Shown piece by piece: positions 5,732 through 11,890 of a DNA stretch of 12,364 bases. The position numbers and the translations under genes are program-made. A model generated the notes under the pieces. That model ran no database searches. It saw only the letters and a list, made by a program, of their open reading frames with translations, and was not told where the DNA came from. The stretch lies in assembly GCA_045617225.1 (NCBI GenBank), contig JAZLIC010000042.1:1-12364 (forward strand). The letters run 5' to 3'. Position 1 is the first letter of the stretch. Each line of letters begins with the position of its first letter. The stretch is from JAZLIC01 sp045617225 (GTDB taxonomy: Bacteria > Bacillota > Clostridia > Monoglobales > Monoglobaceae).

Positions 5732-8371
5732 TTAAATATCCTTTGCGGTCGGCATAGCCTTTTCTTCAAAATGCTTGCCGTAGTATGCGTTTAAATACAT
5801 CTGCTTTATTTCACTCATAAGCGGATAACGAGGGTTGGCACCCGTGCATTGGTCGTCAAACGCCTGCTCCGTCATTTCATCAAGGTTATCAAGGAATTCT
5901 TTTTCATCTATATCATAATCCTTGATTGTCTTTTTGATTCCAACCACCTCTTTAAGCTCATTTATCATCTTGATAAGTCCTTCAAGCTTTTCACTGTCAT
6001 TCTTGCCCTTAACGCCAAGATAATCTGCAATTTCCGCATAGCGTGAAAGAGTGTGCGGATGAGTGTACTGAGAAAAACTGCCCATCTTAACCGGTGCTTC
6101 CGATGCGTTAAATCTCAAAACTTCCTCAATCAACAGTGCGTTTGCTGTGCCGTGCGGCAGGTGGTGGAATGCGCCGAGCTTGTGCGCCATTGAGTGGCAA
6201 ACACCGAGAAATGCGTTTGCAAATGCCATACCTGACATAGTTGCGGCATTTGCCATCTTTTCGCGGGCTTCAATGTCCGTCTGCCCGTTTTCGTATGCTC
6301 TCGGCAGATATTCAAAAATAGTTTTAAGCGCTTTAAGTGCCAAAGCGTCCGTATAATCTGTTGCCATTACAGACGCATATGCTTCAAGTGCGTGGGTTAC
6401 CGCATCAATTCCCGAAGCGGCGGTTAATCCCTTTGGCGCAGACATATGGAGGTCTGTATCAATAATCGCCATATTCGGAAGTAACTGATAATCCGCAAGA
6501 GGATATTTAATCCCCGTTTCTTCATCGGTAATAACTGCGAACGGTGTCACCTCAGAGCCTGTACCGGCAGAGGTGGGAATAGCGATAAAGTATGCCTTCT
6601 CACCCATCTTAGGGAAGGTGTAAACACGCTTCCTGATATCAATAAAGCGCATTGCCATATCCATAAAGTCAGCTTCCGGGTGTTCATACAGAACCCACAT
6701 AATCTTTGCGGCATCCATTGCCGAGCCTCCCCCGAGGGCGATAATCGCATCAGGCTTAAATGAAGCCATTTGCATAGCACCGTTTTTGGCATTTTTAAGT
6801 GTTGGGTCAGGCTGAACATCAAAGAATGTAGTATGTGTAATACCGATTTTATCAAGCTTATCGGTAATCGCTTTGGTATAACCGTTTTCGTACAGGAAGT
6901 TATCCGTTACGATAAACACTCTCTTTTTACCCATAACCTCTTTAAGCTCGTCAAGTGCAACAGGCAAGCAACCTTTCTTGATATATACCTTTTCAGGCGC
7001 TCTGAACCAAAGCATATTTTCCCTTCTTTCTGCAACTGTTTTGATGTTTAAAAGGTGCTTAACACCAACATTTTCGGATACGGAGTTTCCGCCCCACGAA
7101 CCACAACCGAGGGTTAGCGACGGCGCAAGGTTAAAGTTATACAGGTCACCTATACCTCCGTGAGAAGAAGGAGTGTTCACAAGGATACGACAGGTCTTCA
7201 TTCTTGCGGCAAACTTTTTAAGCTTTTCCCTTTCCGTTACCTCGTTTAAGTAGATGGAGGAGGTATGTCCAAAACCACCGTCGGCGATTAAACGTTCTGC
7301 CTTTTTTAGTGCATCTTCAAAGCTTTTTGCCTTGTACATAGCAAGCACAGGCGATAGCTTTTCGTGTGCGAATTCCTCACTTAATTCCACGCTTTCAACT
7401 TCACCGATTAAAATCTTTGTGTTCTCCGGTACGGCTACGCTCGAAAGCTCTGCGATTTTTGCGGCGGACTGACCGACGATTTTGGCGTTGAGCGCTCCGT
7501 TTATAATAATCGTTTTTCTGACCTTATCAATTTCGTCAGGCTTTAAGAAATAACAACCCCTGTTTGCAAATTCTGCTTTAACGGTATCATAAACATCTTT
7601 AAGGACAATTACCGATTGCTCCGATGCACAAATCATACCATTGTCAAAGGTTTTAGAATGTATGATAGAATTTACCGCCTTTAAAATATCTGCGGTATCG
7701 TCAATTATAGCAGGCGTGTTACCTGCGCCGACACCAATAGCAGGCTTTCCGCTTGAATATGCCGCCCTTACCATACCGGGACCGCCGGTAGCCAATATTA
7801 TATCGGCTTCCTTCATAACAAAGTTTGTCATATCAAGAGAAGGCATATCAATCCAATCTATAATATTTTCCGGCGCACCTGCCTTAACCGCCGCTTCAAG
7901 AACCAACTTTGCGGCGGCAATGGTTGAATTCTTCGCTCTCGGGTGTGGACTGATAATGATTGCGTTTCGTGTTTTAAGTGCAAGCAAACACTTGAAAATA
8001 GCGGTAGAGGTAGGGTTTGTGGTGGGAATAACCGCCGCAATAACACCGATAGGCTCCGCAATCTTCATTGTTCCGTAAGCGGTGTCCTCCTCGATAATTC
8101 CGCAAGTCTTTGTGTTCTTATAAGCGTTGTAAATATGCTCGGAAGCATAATTGTTTTTGATAACTTTATCTTCAATAACTCCCATTCCGGTTTCTTCAAC
8201 CGCCATCTTTGCAAGGGGAATTCTTGCCTTATTTGCGGCAGAAGCGGCGGCTAAGAAAATCTTGTCAACCTGCTCTTGTGTGTAGGTCGCAAACTTTTCC
8301 TGTGCTGCTCTGACTCTTATAAAGCTCTCGCCCAAAGTTTCGACACTGTCGATAATTTTGTATTCTTTCAT
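5732..8371 (-). CDS. adhE: Bifunctional acetaldehyde-CoA/alcohol dehydrogenase AdhE
   Basis: AdhE reduces acetyl-CoA to acetaldehyde and then to ethanol, reoxidising two NADH during fermentation. The 879-residue protein has an N-terminal aldehyde dehydrogenase domain (about 1-440), with the catalytic cysteine in GMICASEQ (C248), PTTNPTSTAIFK and GVGAGNTP. A linker leads to a C-terminal iron-dependent alcohol dehydrogenase (about 455-870) with ALGGGSAMDAAK, IPTSAGTGSEVTPF and likely iron ligands D656 and H660 (GIDAVTHALEAY), H726 (VCHSMAHK) and H740 (HLPHG). Length matches full AdhE. The start ATG 8371 has AAGGAGG (8381-8387) 9 bases upstream; an upstream in-frame ATG at 8413 has none. It is led by a strong promoter covered by two Rex-like operators and followed directly by the APH-fold kinase gene. 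Confidence 0.97.
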   Translation of the reverse strand: MKEYKIIDSVETLGESFIRVRAAQEKFATYTQEQVDKIFLAAASAANKARIPLAKMAVEETGMGVIEDKVIKNNYASEHIYNAYKNTKTCGIIEEDTAYGTMKIAEPIGVIAAVIPTTNPTSTAIFKCLLALKTRNAIIISPHPRAKNSTIAAAKLVLEAAVKAGAPENIIDWIDMPSLDMTNFVMKEADIILATGGPGMVRAAYSSGKPAIGVGAGNTPAIIDDTADILKAVNSIIHSKTFDNGMICASEQSVIVLKDVYDTVKAEFANRGCYFLKPDEIDKVRKTIIINGALNAKIVGQSAAKIAELSSVAVPENTKILIGEVESVELSEEFAHEKLSPVLAMYKAKSFEDALKKAERLIADGGFGHTSSIYLNEVTEREKLKKFAARMKTCRILVNTPSSHGGIGDLYNFNLAPSLTLGCGSWGGNSVSENVGVKHLLNIKTVAERRENMLWFRAPEKVYIKKGCLPVALDELKEVMGKKRVFIVTDNFLYENGYTKAITDKLDKIGITHTTFFDVQPDPTLKNAKNGAMQMASFKPDAIIALGGGSAMDAAKIMWVLYEHPEADFMDMAMRFIDIRKRVYTFPKMGEKAYFIAIPTSAGTGSEVTPFAVITDEETGIKYPLADYQLLPNMAIIDTDLHMSAPKGLTAASGIDAVTHALEAYASVMATDYTDALALKALKTIFEYLPRAYENGQTDIEAREKMANAATMSGMAFANAFLGVCHSMAHKLGAFHHLPHGTANALLIEEVLRFNASEAPVKMGSFSQYTHPHTLSRYAEIADYLGVKGKNDSEKLEGLIKMINELKEVVGIKKTIKDYDIDEKEFLDNLDEMTEQAFDDQCTGANPRYPLMSEIKQMYLNAYYGKHFEEKAMPTAKDI

Positions 8372-8443
8372 TTCTTGACGCCTCCTTATTATATTATGTG
8401 TATTATTCATCATATAATTTGTAAATATTACACGCTTTAAACT

Positions 8444-8461
8444 TTGTTAATATTTTATCAA
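8444..8461 (-). promoter_or_regulatory. Rex-like operator 1, over the adhE -10 box
   Basis: The plus strand reads TTGTTAATATTTTATCAA, one mismatch from the recalled clostridial Rex consensus TTGTTAANNNNTTAACAA. It is the centre of a larger inverted repeat with perfect 8-base arms, AAACTTTG (8439-8446) and CAAAGTTT (8459-8466). The -10 box of adhE (8452-8457) lies inside it. Rex is an NADH-sensing repressor; a rise in NADH releases it. Confidence 0.75.
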
Positions 8462-8480
8462 AGTTTTTAAAGTTTGTCAA
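8452..8480 (-). promoter_or_regulatory. Sigma-A type promoter of adhE
   Basis: On the minus strand, TTGACA (8480-8475), a 17-base spacer and TAAAAT (8457-8452). The transcript would start near 8446 and carry a leader of roughly 75 bases to ATG 8371. Both promoter boxes lie within the two Rex-like operators, so bound repressor would exclude RNA polymerase. Confidence 0.82.
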
Positions 8481-8491
8481 GAATTTATCAA
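8474..8491 (-). promoter_or_regulatory. Rex-like operator 2, over the adhE -35 box
   Basis: The plus strand reads TTGTCAAGAATTTATCAA, two mismatches from the recalled Rex consensus. It is the centre of an inverted repeat with perfect 8-base arms, AAAGTTTG (8469-8476) and CAAACTTT (8489-8496), and the same 12-base spacing as operator 1. It begins exactly 30 bp from operator 1, about three helical turns, so both sites face nearly the same side of the DNA. Confidence 0.65.
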
Positions 8492-8596
8492 ACTTTTTTG
8501 AAAAATTATGAAAAAATTTTCACATTGCGGTCGGGAGCGGCAGACCGAAACAGGGCTTTGGGCGTATTATTCAAAAAATTTGTTTTTCACATACAA

Positions 8597-8633
8597 AAAA
8601 GCAGTTTGAAGCCGATAGCCTCAAACTGCTTTT
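8597..8633 (-). terminator. Intrinsic terminator of the NhaC-family transporter gene
   Basis: The stem GCAGTTTGA (8601-8609) with TCAAACTGC (8621-8629) and an 11-base loop is flanked by A/T pairs. In minus-strand sense it is followed by TTTTTT and lies shortly after the stop at 8647. The remaining gap to the adhE promoter (about 8497-8595) holds only a weak 5-bp GC-rich hairpin at 8528-8547 and no recognised gene. Confidence 0.88.
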
Positions 8634-8646
8634 AACATTTCATTTA

Positions 8647-10266
8647 TTACTGAATTGGCTTTTTGTTTGTAATCGCTTTGATAACAAATAATGTACCAAT
8701 TGTCAAAACAATACCAATCGGGAGTAAGATGTACGCACTTTGAACAAATGCCGCAATAAGGTATACAACAAAGGAGATTGCCGCAACTGTTATTGCATAC
8801 GGAAGCTGAGTTGAAACGTGGTTGATGTGATTTGATTGGCTTCCTGCAGATGACATAATAGTTGTATCGGAGATAGGTGAGCAGTGGTCACCGCAAACCG
8901 CACCGGCAAGACAAGCGGAAACACCGATTATCAAAAGCTCGCTTGTTGGGTCAAAGATTGCAGTAACAATAGGTATCAGAATACCAAACGTACCCCAGGA
9001 TGTACCTGTTGAGAATGCAAGCACGCAAGCTACCAGGAAGATGATAGCCGGCAAGAAGTTTGCAAGACCTGCAGCCGCAGAATCCATAAGCATTTCAACA
9101 TAATTTGCAGCGCCGAGCAAGCCTGTCATATTCTTAAGAGCTGTTGCAAATGTAAGAATAAGTATAGCCGGAACCATTGCATTAAAGCCTTTCGGGATAC
9201 ATTCCATTGCTTCTTTAAAGGTTACAACACGTCTTGCGATTAAGTAAATAATTGCGATAAGCAATGCAATTATTGCACCCCACGGCAAGCCGACAGTCGC
9301 ATCGGTGTTACCGAAAGCGGTGATAAAGTCATCGCCGGCAAAGAAGCCGCCAACATAGATAAGACCGATAACCGCAATTACAACCAACACAAGGACAGGG
9401 AAAATAAGGTCGATAACCTTGCCTTTTGGATTTGCGTCGGTAACTTCTGCTTTTTCTGCGGTTTCCTTACCGCTTGTAAAGAGGTCGCCCTTTGTCATTG
9501 CGTTGAACTCATGAATTCTCATTGGACCGTAATCAAACTTCATAAGAGTAATTGCAATAATAAATACGAACATCAAAAGTGAGTAGAAGTTGTAAGGAAT
9601 AGCACGAACAAAAAGCTCAATGCCTGAATATCCTGTACCCTTTGTGAATTCCGAAACAGCAGCTGCCCAGGAAGAAATCGGAGCAATCATACAAACCGGT
9701 GCGGCAGTAGCGTCAATGATAAACGCAAGCTTCGCACGTGAGATTTTGTGACTGTCCGTTACAGGAAGCATAACCGAGCCTACGGTTAAGCAGTTGAAGT
9801 AGTCATCAATGAAAATCAAAATACCGAGGATAAATGTTGCAAAAGTTGCACCAACACGTGAGTGAATGTGCGTCTCTGCCCATCTTCCGAAAGCGGCAGA
9901 GCCACCGGCCTTGTTAACCAATGCAACCAAAGTGCCGAGAATAACAAGGAAGATAAAAATTCCGGCAGTACCTGTTACTGCGGCAATAAGACCATCATTT
10001 AAGATGTTGTCAAGAGCCGCAACAGGGTGCCAGTTTGCTGCCAGCAATCCTCCCAAAACTATACCTACGAATAAAGAGGAATAAACCTCTTTGGTGATAA
10101 GAGCGAGAGCAATAGCAACAAGCGGCGGTACAAGCGCCCAGAATGTTGCGTAGAAGTTGCTTGTCGCTTCTGCGTCTTCGCCTGCGGCGAATGCAATCAT
10201 ACTTGTAGTTATTGCAAGTATAAAGAGAAGCATTGCACACAGATTTTTCTTTGTGAAAAATTTCAT
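8647..10266 (-). CDS. NhaC-superfamily antiporter, probable lysine transporter (LysW type)
   Basis: This is an integral membrane transporter of about 539 residues with roughly a dozen hydrophobic segments. Family marks are FIDDYFNCLTVGSVMLPV in the first half and STGTSWGTFGILIPI plus CGDHCSPISDTTIMSSAG in the second half. By sequence it would be called an Na+/H+ antiporter of the NhaC family. The complete lysine riboswitch directly upstream shifts the likely substrate to lysine; comparative genomics has described LysW-type lysine transporters in the NhaC superfamily. I place the start at ATG 10266, because AGAAGGGA (10276-10283) is well spaced for it, while ATG 10275 touches that site. The N-terminus resembles a signal peptide or first membrane helix. 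It ends at its own terminator. Family very sure; substrate inferred. Confidence 0.9.
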   Translation of the reverse strand: MKFFTKKNLCAMLLFILAITTSMIAFAAGEDAEATSNFYATFWALVPPLVAIALALITKEVYSSLFVGIVLGGLLAANWHPVAALDNILNDGLIAAVTGTAGIFIFLVILGTLVALVNKAGGSAAFGRWAETHIHSRVGATFATFILGILIFIDDYFNCLTVGSVMLPVTDSHKISRAKLAFIIDATAAPVCMIAPISSWAAAVSEFTKGTGYSGIELFVRAIPYNFYSLLMFVFIIAITLMKFDYGPMRIHEFNAMTKGDLFTSGKETAEKAEVTDANPKGKVIDLIFPVLVLVVIAVIGLIYVGGFFAGDDFITAFGNTDATVGLPWGAIIALLIAIIYLIARRVVTFKEAMECIPKGFNAMVPAILILTFATALKNMTGLLGAANYVEMLMDSAAAGLANFLPAIIFLVACVLAFSTGTSWGTFGILIPIVTAIFDPTSELLIIGVSACLAGAVCGDHCSPISDTTIMSSAGSQSNHINHVSTQLPYAITVAAISFVVYLIAAFVQSAYILLPIGIVLTIGTLFVIKAITNKKPIQ

Positions 10267-10299
10267 TTTTCCCATTCCCTTCTTTTTTTACAAATAAAA

Positions 10300-10333
10300 A
10301 ACATGAGAGCAAATTATAGTACGCTCTCATGTT
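10300..10333 (-). terminator. Riboswitch-controlled intrinsic terminator (attenuator)
   Basis: In minus-strand sense, an 11-bp perfect stem AACATGAGAGC (10333-10323) and GCTCTCATGTT (10310-10300) with a 12-base loop is followed by a U-rich tail TTTTATTTG. It lies about 34 bases before the transporter start codon, so it would stop transcription before the gene. The 5' arm GAGAGCG (10328-10322) can instead pair with CGCTATC (10357-10351) of the riboswitch P1 stem, forming an antiterminator around the small hairpin GTTATA/TATAAC (10347-10331). Confidence 0.9.
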
Positions 10334-10350
10334 ATATACTTTATAACCCC

Positions 10351-10509
10351 GATAGCGCTCCACAATAAGTGACAGTATGGGGCATATTCTGCCGCACACC
10401 AGCACAAAAAATCAGGTATTATTCCTTGTGCTTCGGCGATAATCCCTTTCACAAACCCCAAAATACCTTTTTATAAGGATTTGTTACTGATAATTACCGC
10501 ACCTCTATC
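10351..10509 (-). ncRNA. Lysine riboswitch (L box) aptamer
   Basis: In minus-strand sense this has the order of conserved L-box blocks: GATAGAGGTGCG at the 5' side of P1, AGTAAC, GTGAAAGGG, ATCGCCGAAGCA, GTGCTGG, ACTGTCACT and TTGTGGAGCGCTATC at the 3' side. P1 is GATAG (10509-10505) with CTATC (10355-10351); P3 is GCACAA (10431-10426) with TTGTGC (10407-10402). The L2 segment AGGTATT (10468-10462) is perfectly complementary to AATACCT (10420-10414) in L3, the known kissing-loop contact. With lysine bound, P1 forms and the terminator follows, so the transporter is off at high lysine. The layout resembles the well-known B. subtilis lysC leader. Confidence 0.93.
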
Positions 10510-10531
10510 TTTTTAATTTGTTATTGATTTG

Positions 10532-10560
10532 ATGGTATCATAAAAATATTTTATTGTCAA
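10532..10560 (-). promoter_or_regulatory. Promoter of the lysine riboswitch and transporter transcript
   Basis: On the minus strand, TTGACA (10560-10555), a 17-base spacer ending in TGA (TGn extension) and a weak -10 TACCAT (10537-10532). Transcription would start near 10526, shortly before the aptamer. The -35 box contains the stop codon of the upstream DMT transporter gene. Confidence 0.72.
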
Positions 10561-11474
10561 GACATTTTTCGACTCTTTGCAGGTAACTGCACAAGTATGA
10601 TTGCAATAAACATAAGTATGCAACCAAATATCTCACGCATAGTCATTGCGCCGCCTGTCAAATTCCACCCCAACGCCACAAGGACTACGGTCGAAAGTGT
10701 CGCAAACACCGATTCAAGACTCATAATGATGGAAGCAGAGGTAGGGTCGGTATACTTTTGACCAACGATTTGCAAGGTGTACGCAACACCGCAGGACATT
10801 ATGCCCGAGTAGCCTATTGATGTCCAACAGCTTATAATCGGCTCTGCGGCAGGTTTTTCAAATATAAACGCCAATATTATATTGATAATTCCGCATACAA
10901 AGAATTGAGTACAGGCGAGCTTTACGCCATCAACCTTGGGCGAGTAATGGTCAATGACAAGTATATGCCCTGCAAAGACAAAAGCACACATAAATGTAAG
11001 AAGGTCACCGAAGTTCAGCACAAGACTTGTGTCAATGCACATAAGATAGAGTCCGAATGTGGCTATCAGTACCGATGCAATTATAATCGGATTTGGCTTT
11101 TTGCCGAAGAAGAGGTTGATAATAGGAATGATAACCATATATAAAGCGGTGATAAATCCTGACTTTCCCGGACTTGTGTAAATCATACCGGCAGTCTGCA
11201 AGGTGGAGGCAATACATAAGAAGATGCCGCATATAACGCCGCCTTTGATGAGCGTCTTATCTATCGGCTGAGTGGGAATTCCCTTTTTTGCTTTGCCTCT
11301 GTCAAGAAAATAAATCACAGGCAGAAGAACAAGTCCCCCAAGAATACTCCTGACGCCGTTAAAAGTCATCGGCGGAATTTGCTCTACCCCTTTACTCTGC
11401 GCAATAAACGAACTCCCCCAAATAAACGCAGTGAGAAAGAGTATTAAATTTCCCTTTAAATTTTGATTTTTCAT
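10557..11474 (-). CDS. DMT superfamily (EamA) transporter
   Basis: The 305-residue membrane protein consists of two EamA-type repeats (about residues 8-145 and 155-298), giving about ten membrane helices. Typical segments are LTAFIWGSSFIAQSKGVEQ at the start, FNGVRSILGGLVLLPVIYFL, YTSPGKSGFITALYMVIIPI and, in the second half, KYTDPTSASIIMSLESVFATL. The family exports or imports amino acids, nucleosides and other metabolites; the substrate cannot be read from the sequence. The start ATG 11474 has a weak GGGG site 8 bases upstream. No terminator is seen between its stop and the lysine leader, so its transcripts may run into the riboswitch and the lysine-type transporter gene. Confidence 0.9.
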   Translation of the reverse strand: MKNQNLKGNLILFLTAFIWGSSFIAQSKGVEQIPPMTFNGVRSILGGLVLLPVIYFLDRGKAKKGIPTQPIDKTLIKGGVICGIFLCIASTLQTAGMIYTSPGKSGFITALYMVIIPIINLFFGKKPNPIIIASVLIATFGLYLMCIDTSLVLNFGDLLTFMCAFVFAGHILVIDHYSPKVDGVKLACTQFFVCGIINIILAFIFEKPAAEPIISCWTSIGYSGIMSCGVAYTLQIVGQKYTDPTSASIIMSLESVFATLSTVVLVALGWNLTGGAMTMREIFGCILMFIAIILVQLPAKSRKMS

Positions 11475-11508
11475 AATTAAAACCCCAAATATAACTTAGT
11501 CGAAAATA

Positions 11509-11537
11509 ATAATAACAGATTCCGCCGAAATAATCAA
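11509..11537 (-). promoter_or_regulatory. Promoter of the DMT transporter gene
   Basis: On the minus strand, TTGATT (11537-11532), a 17-base spacer ending in TGT (TGn extension) and TATTAT (11514-11509). It lies immediately downstream of the terminator of the cotJC fragment and about 35 bases upstream of the DMT start codon. Confidence 0.65.
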
Positions 11538-11543
11538 GAAAAA

Positions 11544-11576
11544 ATAATGCCCCCACTCAATGAGCAGGGGCGTTAT
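11544..11576 (-). terminator. Intrinsic terminator downstream of the cotJC fragment
   Basis: In minus-strand sense, ATAACGCCCC (11576-11567) pairs with GGGGCATTAT (11553-11544, one G-T pair) and is followed by TTTT and a further T-rich stretch. It lies about 27 bases after the cotJC stop, which suggests the terminator of the original cotJ operon. Confidence 0.88.
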
Positions 11577-11602
11577 GCGTAAGTTCATTTACGCTGTATT
11601 GC

Positions 11603-11854
11603 CTATTTACCGTTCATATCACAGCAGTAATATTTCACGGGCGGTTTGTTTTGGAGTTGGTCAAGCGCTTCGCCGAAACGTTGGAAGTGTACGATTTCTC
11701 TTTGACGCAAGAATTTTATTACATCATTTACATCAGGATTATCCGATACTCTTAAGATGTTATCATAGACCGCGCGTGCCTTTTGCTCTGCTGCAACCGT
11801 GTAAGAACAACAAGCCCGAAATCCCTTGAAAACACTGACTTTTTTGTTGAACAT
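11603..11854 (-). pseudogene. cotJC: 3' fragment of cotJC (spore coat protein, manganese-catalase family), split by a mobile element
   Basis: From about base 11797 to the stop at 11603 the frame encodes AAEQKARAVYDNILR, DNPDVNDVIKFLRQREIVHFQRFGEAL and a short tail. This matches the last third of CotJC, a spore-coat protein made in the mother cell. The pieces AAEQ and REIVH hold the equivalents of two metal ligands (E148 and H181 of Lactobacillus plantarum manganese catalase); the other three ligands belong to the missing N-terminal part. The frame stays open to an ATG at 11854, but those first 19 or so codons do not look like CotJC and have no ribosome binding site. The homology stops at direct-repeat copy A, next to a serine recombinase gene. 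It is either a dead remnant or the 3' half of a gene rejoined by excision. Confidence 0.85.
11789..11813 (-). repeat. Direct repeat copy A at the cotJC junction
   Basis: In minus-strand sense this 25-base segment ends in GGTTGCAGCA, which runs straight into the cotJC codons for AAEQ. It matches copy B at 22 of 25 positions. The end of CotJC similarity falls within it, so it is the best candidate for the attachment-site crossover region. Confidence 0.65.
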
Positions 11855-11863
11855 TTGGTGTCA

Positions 11864-11888
11864 TGCTGCAACCTCGTAAGGACAACAA
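11864..11888 (-). repeat. Direct repeat copy B just after the recombinase stop codon
   Basis: The copy begins three bases after the recombinase stop and ends in the same GGTTGCAGCA, but is then followed by TGACACC instead of cotJC sequence. It lies exactly 75 bp from copy A in the same orientation. Its place at the 3' end of the recombinase gene is where attachment sites of serine-recombinase elements often lie. Confidence 0.65.
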
Positions 11889-11890
11889 CA

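Noticed and set aside
7641..8078. 145-codon plus-strand frame opposite adhE, with other long frames on the antisense strand of adhE and nhaC-type genes
   Set aside because: They are fully inside strongly conserved coding sequence, lack ribosome binding sites and show no recognisable domain.
8528..8547. GC-rich hairpin CGGTC/GACCG upstream of adhE
   Set aside because: The stem has only five base pairs, a 10-base loop and no U run; it is too weak to call a terminator or riboswitch.
10010..10405. 131-codon minus-strand frame running from the riboswitch into the transporter gene
   Set aside because: It covers the aptamer, the terminator and the transporter start in another frame; it is a by-product of composition.
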